Source of the DNA: Cudoniella acicularis
Lineage: Eukaryota; Ascomycota; Leotiomycetes; Helotiales; Helotiaceae
Assembly (NCBI GenBank): GCA_013054445.1
Contig: JAAMPI010001489.1
Span: 1 to 13,810, forward strand
Reading direction: 5' to 3'
Length of the DNA: 13,810 nucleotides
This document shows, one piece after another, positions 9,117 through 13,810 of this stretch. Both the position numbers and the translations under genes were made by a program. Numbering within the stretch: the stretch's first letter is position 1; each line of letters opens with the position of its first letter. Under the pieces are notes generated by a model. The model did no database searches and was not told the origin of the DNA. It worked only from the letters and a program-made list of their open reading frames with translations.

Positions 9117-10116
9117 TCAAAATACAACTCCATTCGCAGCTTCCTCACACTCAATCTCCCTCAAAACATCAACCCAAAGACCCCTAAGCTCCTTCAAAAA
9201 CTTAAGCGTGAACGCATCCAGGACAGCATATAACCAGCTCATTTCATGCAGTAAATTTACTGCTATAGGATGAAATCCTACTTTTTGGGCGAAGGATACC
9301 ATTTTGTTATTTTGTTTGCCTCGGGCAGGGGTTGGTGCTTTTGAGGAGGGAAGAAGGCTGGAAGTGGAGGTGGAAGTGGGAGGAGTAGGGTTGTTGTGGT
9401 TTGGGTATTCATTTTGATCGGGAGACAGTGAGTCGTGGTGTGTGGAGGTGTAAATTGAACGTAGTGGTGATGGTTGCGTGAGAAATGAGTTCTGAAGCAG
9501 TAGTTTCCGGGATAGCGTTGGGGATTCGGAGAGCACGGCAGTCGTATGGTTTGTTCTTTACTCGGCGTTAATTCTCGAAATTTAATGGGAAAATATCAAA
9601 GAGAAAAGAAAGGAGAACTTATGTGCAGAGCATATGCATAATAATACTGTGCAATGCAAAATCCTCAATCCGCCGTGTAGCTTAACCATTTGCTGAAGGC
9701 CTCTCACATGCGCTTTTACCTCTCCTGGCTCGCCCGTCACGGTCTATTCCCAGTCATGAGTTAGTTGAATTTAGTTCTTGACGTTCTTGATTTCGGTTTG
9801 AAGAGACACGGGAGGCATAGAAGGAGGGAGCTTACAATGACAAGCGTTAAGAACATTACAGCTGAGATCGTCTCATCAGAAACCGGTTTTTGGGATCCTT
9901 AATCATCTCGTTCAGGAGACGCATAGTCTGGGCCTTGTAAAATAGTGATTCATAGCATTCTCTCCGTTTTCGTAGCCCACACATATGAAGTGAGGAAACG
10001 TATAGAGTTGCGCTGAAAAGCGCCGGGTTGGCCATGGCTGTTGAGAGCCATACTGGGTTTGTGCAATATTCTAACCCTAAGCCGAATATGCCCTTCTCGA
10101 TAATCGAAATCAGATG
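9117..10116 (-). pseudogene. decayed fungal-specific transcription-factor-domain gene (three exon remnants)
   Basis: Read on the minus strand, three pieces join into one protein-like chain. Exon A (about 10116-9836) reads ...GLEYCTNPVWLSTAMANPAL, then ATLYVSSLHMCG, then MRLLNEMIKDPKNRF; a one-base loss near 9881 shifts the frame before SDETISAVMFLTLVI. A good 92-bp intron follows (9835-9744: donor GTAAGC, branch CTAAC, acceptor TAG). Exon B (9743-about 9623) reads TVTGEPGEVKAHVRGLQQMV then KLHGGLRIL. The next donor is ATAAGT instead of GTAAGT at 9622. Exon C (about 9555-9117) has no ATG of its own and includes NLLHEMSWLYAVLDAFTLKF. The order 'SDET..AV..L', 'VH..GL..MV.L.GGL' and the late helical part resembles the C-terminal domain of fungal Zn2Cys6-type regulators (Fungal_trans_2). 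This family call is from memory. The N-terminal part is missing: an in-frame TAA at 10117-10119 marks the border with transposase sequence. Confidence 0.65.
9744..9835 (-). other. intron remnant with intact signals in the transcription-factor pseudogene
   Basis: Donor GTAAGC, branch ACTAACT and acceptor AATAG are all intact on the minus strand. Removal joins LTLVI to TVTGEP in phase 0 and links two segments that match one family pattern. This is the best evidence that the flanking frames belong to one gene. Confidence 0.7.
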
Positions 10117-10488
10117 TTAACCAGAATGAATAACGAAGCTAAGGTTCGCCGATCAACTAGGTCAATCGTCCTAGGGAAGGCGAAGGTGATGAGCTTTGAG
10201 GACATCGAGGTGGCATGAGCAGCGCGTACTGCGAAGGATGTCGTCAAGGGCAAGGGAAAACGTGGTCGGAAGCGTAAGAGTGCTGCGCTAGAGCCAGATG
10301 AGCCAGAGCTAGAGCCAGAAGTGGCGCGTGCTGCGAAAGAGGGCATCAAAGGCAGGGGGAAGCGTGGTCGGAAGCGTAAGAGTGCTGCGCCAGAGGCAGA
10401 TAAGCCAGAGCCAGAGCCAGAGCCAGAAGTGGCGCAGATGATCGATGCGCCAGTGCCATAGAGGGCACCAGTTGCGTGGATGATATGA
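10117..10488 (+). pseudogene. Fot/pogo-type transposase, C-terminal remnant
   Basis: The plus-strand frame reads NNEAKVRRSTRSIVLGKAKV then MSFEDIEVA, then a TGA at 10216-10218, then a basic chain with KGKGKRGRKRKSAA and PEP-rich segments, a TAG at 10459-10461, and RAPVAWMI followed by TGA (10486-10488). This order, '(K/R)ST.S.VLGKAKVMSYED', then basic 'KGKRGRKRKS', then a '..RAPVARMI'-like end, is what I know from the C-terminal tail of fungal Tc1/mariner Fot/pogo DDE transposases that carry a CENP-B-like DNA-binding domain. Catalytic and DNA-binding parts are absent, so it cannot be active. The same frame is open back to 10081, but there it overlaps the transcription-factor relic on the other strand, so the true junction is near 10110-10135. 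I found no terminal inverted repeat for it. Confidence 0.8.
10222..10431 (+). repeat. tandem duplication inside the transposase tail (102 + 108 bp)
   Basis: Unit 1 is 10222-10323 (34 codons) and unit 2 is 10324-10431 (36 codons). Both begin GCGCGT(A/G)CTGCGAA, contain GGTCGGAAGCGTAAGAGTGC and end in GAGCCAGAAGTG; unit 2 has six extra bases in the Pro-Glu part. A third start (GCGCAG) follows. In protein terms each unit is a basic KRGRKRKSAA block plus an acidic PEP block. The frame is kept, so the duplication probably happened while the protein was still selected, or by chance in a multiple of three. Confidence 0.8.
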
Positions 10489-10937
10489 GACTATTGCACG
10501 AGAGAATAGGAGAATCGTTTCTTATTTCCTTTAGTTCGGATTTGTGTTTTGGAGGCAGGAAATCGGATATAATTAATGTTCGTAGTATTCTCGGCGTAAT
10601 AGAAGAAGATGGAATTATGGTTCGCCTGCAAGTCATTAGCAAGCAGTCTTTATGTCGAGGCCAGACTCTTAACTCAAATCTTTGATACCAGTTCGCAGCT
10701 GCGTCTCGAGGAGTGTTCCACCTCCTGCCAGTTGACAGCGCTGTGGGCGGGACCAAGCACAGCGGCCGTCTTGGAAAATCGGATCTTCCTAGAGTCGTAC
10801 GCACTAAGCGAATACATCCGTGAATATTAAGTATGACCTGGCCCAACCTGCTACGAGTTGATTCCGCTACTAAACATAACGATCTCGTAAACAAAGACGA
10901 AAGCATGTTTCGTCTGAAAAGTCTACGCCACCGCGAC
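10489..10937. other. intergenic between two relics, no supported gene
   Basis: Long minus-strand frames here continue through the transposase relic and look like shadows. I see no terminal repeat for either neighbouring relic. A perfect 8-bp hairpin at 10895-10915 is listed separately. The sequence may still be part of a transposon. Confidence 0.45.
10895..10915. repeat. 8-bp perfect hairpin, 5-base loop
   Basis: AGACGAAA at 10895-10902 and TTTCGTCT at 10908-10915 are separated by GCATG. It sits just past the 3' end of the minus-strand relic (stop at 10938-10940), where a transcription-end or transposon-end structure would lie, but there is no direct evidence for either. Confidence 0.4.
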
Positions 10938-11344
10938 CTACTCGTTACTCGGCGCAGTACCATTCTGTGCCGGAGCAGGCTTAGGCTGCTTTCGTTCTTT
11001 CATCTCCCAGTCTGTGCCAGCTCTCGACGTCCTACCCGTGTGTGTGTCCGTACATCCGCGCGGTGCACAGCCGTCTCGTACAGATGTAGCCAGAAGTTCG
11101 ACTTGGAGGGCTAGGCGCTCTAGTACTTGGGGCACGCGGGGTCCTTGTAGTACCATGCCCACCGACGGGCGCTGCCTAGGTCAGCATTGTCCGCATCGGT
11201 GTCGCTGTTCGTCAGGTAGTCGAAGGGAGTGGATAAGTCAGCGGGAACGTCGACGATGTTAGTAGTGTCGAGTGGCTCCGTCGTGAGCATTGCTTAGTAG
11301 TTTGGGTCAGACGTGTTAAGTACGGTGCTCGATGGAGCCGCCAT
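10938..11344 (-). pseudogene. decayed coding relic, probably transposon-associated, family not identified
   Basis: From an ATG at 11344-11342 one minus-strand frame is protein-like over about 120 codons but broken by TAA (11296-11294) and TAG (11122-11120 and 11113-11111). Recognisable stretches are NIVDVPADLSTPFDYLTNSD, ARRWAWYYKDPACPKY and SNFWLHLYETAVHRADVRTH. After RRELAQTGR the frame ends in TGA, while the neighbouring frame continues as DWEMKERKQPKPAPAQNG and stops at 10938-10940, so a one-base shift is likely. All three early stops can be explained by C-to-T or G-to-A changes at CA/TG, as repeat-induced point mutation makes. The wording feels like proteins carried by repeats in related fungi, but I cannot name the family. 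Confidence 0.5.
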
Positions 11345-11690
11345 TGTGAATTCCGAGCTTCTGCAAATGGTTAGAAATGAGGACTAGGAAGAGCTGCGTG
11401 AATAAGATATAGGACCCACATTTGTGAACACTAATCTATACCTCCGTAGGGCTGTCATAGACGTGAGGCAATGCTGATCGCGAGGTAAAGGTTACCCCCG
11501 CTTTTATGCGCTAGCGCAAATTTCGCCTTTTGCTTGAAACCCGATCACGTGCGTGCTTCAGGGCTAATCTCTGTCATCGCGACGGACAGTAATCGCTCTG
11601 CTGTGTCATCAACCTCCTGCTTTTCCTTTACGCTATTATTATACCTGCGACCGTATAGTACAGTAGGAAGAGATCTCTGCATGCGCTCTC
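11345..11690. other. divergent upstream region with CACGTG site and 12-bp palindrome
   Basis: This lies between the minus-strand relic and the kinase-like gene. It contains the perfect palindrome TGCGCTAGCGCA (11517-11528) and ATCACGTGCG (11544-11553). The latter 10-mer is identical to one inside the left end of the 203-bp MITE (7511-7520), so part of this stretch could be transposon-derived. CACGTG is also the classic bHLH (E-box) site in fungi. There is no coding region. Confidence 0.45.
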
Positions 11691-11696
11691 TATAAG
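11691..11696 (+). promoter_or_regulatory. TATA-like box of the kinase-like gene
   Basis: TATAAG is the only clear TATA-like element close upstream of the gene. Transcription starting 25 or more bases further down would skip the ATG at 11710, which is out of frame and runs only 20 codons to a TAA, and would make 11951 the first ATG in the message. Confidence 0.45.
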
Positions 11697-11854
11697 TCAG
11701 CGTCCAAAGATGGAAAAGCTGCCTGAGGATTTAGTTGACGCCGAGCGAAATCGGTACACCACTTCTGCCTAAGGATCAGAACGAGATTCTGGGCGAGATC
11801 CACCTTTGGCTTTCCTGCAAGACATTGTTCCCTCATATCCTACATCGAACCGCA

Positions 11855-11922
11855 GTAAGTGAAGCGCTATACACTATAATCTCGTCTGCGCATCTAGGCT
11901 GTGAAGCTGACCATAGTCGCAG
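11855..11922 (+). other. possible 68-bp intron in the 5' UTR of the kinase-like gene
   Basis: A perfect donor GTAAGT (11855), a branch-like CTGAC (11907-11911) and an acceptor CAG ending at 11922 give a normal fungal intron length. Joining the flanks does not add a coding start in frame with the gene, so if real it lies in the leader. Evidence is signal-based only. Confidence 0.35.
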
Positions 11923-11950
11923 TGCGGTTTCTGGCCGGTCCCTTGTCAAC

Positions 11951-12703
11951 ATGTCCGACATACTCCAGAGATGGACAACGCATGAAAGGGAATACATCGA
12001 TTACGGAGACAAGTTTGTGAAAAGAAGTCTTGCTCCTGATGAGTATGATAAACGCATTGTTGATCCATATCATTACTCATCCCTCAACATGAGGAGGCTG
12101 CAGAATGAGGCAGACTGCTTAAACTTCCTCGCAAGGGAAACGCCAATTCCAGTACCCAAAGTGCTAGCGGCATATGAACGGAATGGGTCGTTCACCCTCG
12201 AAACAGAACACATCGACGGCATCTTAATGCAAGACCTGGAACCCGAGGAGCGGGTGAAGGTGATGCCCCAAATTCGCCTCTACCTTCAAATGCTCCACCG
12301 TCTCCGATCAGACAGGATGGGGGGACCTTCTGGCATTATTTGCCCACCTCAAGCAGTTGTCTCTCGCCCCGATGGTTGCAGATCATGGTCTCAGGCAAAT
12401 ATATCTACATCCAATTTGGTATTCTGCCACCGAGACCTTTCACAGTCAAACCTCTTCTTCCACCGTACCACCTTGAAACTTCTTGCGATTGGCGATTGGG
12501 AATACGGCGGATTTTATCCAGAAAGCCATGAACTACCGTTCTTTGAGAGTCCCGTGAAGTCAGGAATCCAGGTAAAGACAATATTTGGTATAAAGGAGAT
12601 CAAGAAGTTTTGGGAAAAGGTTGCTGTTGAGTTGGTTACTGCAGAAGACTCTGAAGGAGTGAATCCCCGATCGGTCCGCGCAAATAGATCACAACGAGAA
12701 TGA
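11951..12703 (+). CDS. APH-like phosphotransferase (aminoglycoside phosphotransferase/choline kinase fold)
   Basis: A 250-residue protein of the kinase-like APH family, which is greatly expanded in filamentous fungi and mostly of unknown substrate. The catalytic loop is HRDLSQSN at 160-167 (general base Asp162, metal-binding Asn167; many relatives have HNDLSQ..N). The metal-binding DFG equivalent is GDWEYGG, Asp182. Upstream are the family's opening WTTHEREYIDYGDKFVKRSL (8-27), a probable ATP-contacting Lys near 24, Glu53 in NEA, and IPVPKV (66-71). The start at 11951 matches the usual N terminus of this subfamily, and no ATG lies between 11713 and it; the same frame is open upstream to 11735 but has no ATG there. 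The tail after residue 200 looks less conserved and the protein is slightly short. No intron is needed in the coding part. The neighbours are relics and repeats, so context does not suggest a substrate. Confidence 0.8.
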   Translation: MSDILQRWTTHEREYIDYGDKFVKRSLAPDEYDKRIVDPYHYSSLNMRRLQNEADCLNFLARETPIPVPKVLAAYERNGSFTLETEHIDGILMQDLEPEERVKVMPQIRLYLQMLHRLRSDRMGGPSGIICPPQAVVSRPDGCRSWSQANISTSNLVFCHRDLSQSNLFFHRTTLKLLAIGDWEYGGFYPESHELPFFESPVKSGIQVKTIFGIKEIKKFWEKVAVELVTAEDSEGVNPRSVRANRSQRE

Positions 12704-12885
12704 TTTCACTTAACATCCAACCCAACCCCAGGATAATGTCAGACCACATCCCACCCCGACGCTTAACACAATTTCCCTCGTAGTGTCCCGCTCTTGGTTC
12801 CACCAGCTTCGTCAGAATCTATGAGATCAGAAAGAGCTCTCTCTTGTCAAGACTTTAACTTACTCTACCTTCAATTTTTCTCTTC

Positions 12886-13065
12886 CTAGTCAGGGCTCAT
12901 TGGCGGTGAGGAAGATGGCTCAGGTTCCGGTTCAGGATCTGGTTCAGGTACTGGAGATGATGGGGGTGGGGAAGCGTTATGTGGGTCCTTTTCTCCACAA
13001 ATGCACTCGGGAGCGCTATCGGATACTTGCTCGCCACAAGACTTACAGGGCTGCGTTCCCATCAT
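12886..13065 (-). CDS. possible 59-residue zinc-ribbon-like protein with Pro-Glu tail
   Basis: A minus-strand frame of 59 codons plus stop, starting with two ATG codons (13065-13063, 13062-13060). The N-terminal half has Cys at 7, 10, 21 and 23 (PCKSCG ... ECICG), i.e. C-x2-C-x10-C-x-C, which could bind one zinc ion like a degenerate zinc ribbon. The second half is Pro/Glu/Ser-rich (PEPDPEPEPEP). I do not recognise a family. The opposite strand also carries a short ATG-started frame (MAQVPVQDLVQVLEMM..., ending TGA at 13064-13066), so coding on this strand is only favoured, mainly by the cysteine pattern. The 412-bp MITE sits about 110 bases upstream of the start. Confidence 0.4.
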   Translation of the reverse strand: MMGTQPCKSCGEQVSDSAPECICGEKDPHNASPPPSSPVPEPDPEPEPEPSSSPPMSPD

Positions 13066-13177
13066 GAAGGTGCGAGATATATTGAGGTTTGACTTATTCT
13101 ATAGCTAGAAAGAGGGACGTTGGGTGGAAGATCGTGTTGATGGATGGCATTAGTTGGGCAATCTGAACGACAACTTA

Positions 13178-13224
13178 CTATCCTCCCCCCGGTTCATTAG
13201 CTATTTTGCCACTTTATTGCCACT
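13178..13224 (+). repeat. left terminal inverted repeat of the 412-bp MITE
   Basis: 47 bases starting CTATCCTCCCCCCGG. It differs from the right copy at two positions (16 and 39), both transitions. Confidence 0.9.
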
Positions 13225-13542
13225 GTTGCGATACCGTCTAGCACCCCACTTCTCTTTCCACCAGGCACCTGATTATTGTCCAAAATCGCCTAGAAAGGTA
13301 AAACTGACATAATTAAGGTTATTCCTGTAAATATTTACATAGTATAAGCGTATACTTTAGATTTTCATAAATCCTTTCCTTTGACAAGATTACTTAGTAG
13401 AGGGCCCTCTTCCTTCCTCCCTAACTTTCGTAGCGTTGCGCGAGCCCTAGAATTAAATAATATATGCTTTCTATAGTGCTGGCTATAGAGGTGAAGAAAG
13501 GTATAGTGGAATTATAAGTGGAGTGCTTAGGCGTGGTGATAA

Positions 13543-13589
13543 AGTGGCAACAAAGTGGCAAAATAGCTAATGAGCCGGGGGGAGGATAG
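13543..13589 (-). repeat. right terminal inverted repeat of the 412-bp MITE
   Basis: The reverse complement of the left copy, ending CCGGGGGGAGGATAG before the TA duplication at 13590-13591. Confidence 0.9.
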
Positions 13590-13591
13590 TA

Positions 13592-13810
13592 GTTCGTGTG
13601 TTCGCTGGCCGAAGATACGTTAGCGTGATGCAAAATACCATGAGCATGGCTTGACGAGCTTTGAAGCTGTTCGCCAAGGCTCACTGGCGCCGCTAGCGCT
13701 CCTGCGGAGCCTTCTAGCTCTACCAGTAAGCCTATTGGCTCACGACGCTTCTAAGCTCGCCCTGCGGGGCTGTTGACTATCCCATGAGTCCGTAAATCAC
13801 GTGATCTATC
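13592..13810. other. GC-rich window end with paired hairpins and CACGTG palindrome
   Basis: No coding region is evident. GCTCCTGCGGAGC (13698-13710) and GCCCTGCGGGGC (13759-13770) are two similar small hairpins about 60 bases apart. CGCTAGCGC (13691-13699) is shared with the palindrome at 11517-11528, and ATCACGTGAT (13796-13805) is a perfect palindrome. Such hairpin-rich GC segments are common at ends of fungal repeats, so this may be the border of another element cut by the window end. Confidence 0.35.

Larger units (their letters stand above)
13178..13589. mobile_element. 412-bp MITE with 47-bp terminal inverted repeats and TA duplication
   Basis: The left end 13178-13224 and the right end 13543-13589 are inverted copies with 45 of 47 positions identical, beginning CTATCCTCCCCCCGG. 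Both ends are flanked by TA (13176-13177 and 13590-13591), the target-site duplication of the Tc1/mariner superfamily. Each end carries the subterminal direct repeat TTGCCACT twice, possibly a transposase-binding site. The roughly 318-bp interior is AT-rich, has small palindromes (GTAAATATTTAC, GAGGGCCCTC) and no transposase. High identity of the two ends suggests a fairly recent insertion without strong point-mutation decay. Confidence 0.9.

Noticed and set aside
10678..10692. Minus-strand TGGTATCAAAG, similar to a retrotransposon primer-binding site
   Set aside because: The similarity is to the plant initiator-tRNA type site. No long terminal repeat pair or reverse transcriptase is found near it.
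10346..10963. 205-codon minus-strand frame
   Set aside because: It runs antisense through the transposase tail and continues into non-coding sequence. The residue mix is what the reverse of an Arg/Glu-rich region gives.
11735..11950. Upstream extension of the kinase-like frame by 72 codons
   Set aside because: This stretch begins at TTG, has no ATG, contains a likely 5' UTR intron and does not resemble the family, which starts at about the 11951 Met.

Overview
The window looks like a piece of a filamentous ascomycete (Pezizomycotina) genome. A 56-bp intron is needed to complete an F-box, a second intron can still be read in a pseudogene, genes are widely spaced on both strands, and the intact protein families (F-box/beta-propeller protein, APH-like kinase, cysteine-containing secreted protein) and the Fot/pogo transposase are typical of this group. 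A leotiomycete is plausible but cannot be proved from the sequence alone.

Layout. 1-1576: no gene I can support; probably upstream/5' UTR sequence. 1577-5322 (+): a two-exon gene for a 1229-residue F-box protein with a beta-propeller-like N-terminal half, a very long disordered region with a PPxY motif, and a C-terminal CaaX box. 5323-8136: AT-rich intergenic DNA with a degenerate 18-bp minisatellite (about 6433-6689) and a 203-bp TA-flanked MITE (7502-7704). 8137-8607 (+): a 156-residue small secreted protein with a possible Kex2 site, effector-like in appearance. 8608-9116: nothing. 9117-10116 (-): a decayed multi-exon gene that resembles the fungal-specific transcription-factor domain, with a frameshift and a mutated splice donor. 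10117-10488 (+): the C-terminal end of a Fot/pogo-type transposase with in-frame stops and an internal tandem duplication, abutting that pseudogene. 10938-11344 (-): a second decayed coding relic, probably transposon-associated, with three stops and a frameshift. 11951-12703 (+): an APH-like phosphotransferase/kinase of 250 residues. 12886-13065 (-): a possible 59-residue zinc-ribbon-like small protein. 13178-13589: a 412-bp MITE with 47-bp terminal inverted repeats and TA target-site duplication. 13592-13810: GC-rich sequence with small hairpins and a CACGTG palindrome, perhaps the edge of another repeat.

Overall picture: a conserved housekeeping-type gene on the left, then a repeat-rich accessory stretch on the right in which transposon pieces, pseudogenes and small lineage-type genes are mixed. 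There is no operon-like or cluster-like logic among the intact genes. The most notable points are the combination of F-box, PPxY and CaaX box in one protein, the MITE close to the promoter of the secreted-protein gene, and the transposase remnant that ends exactly where the transcription-factor pseudogene loses its N-terminal part.
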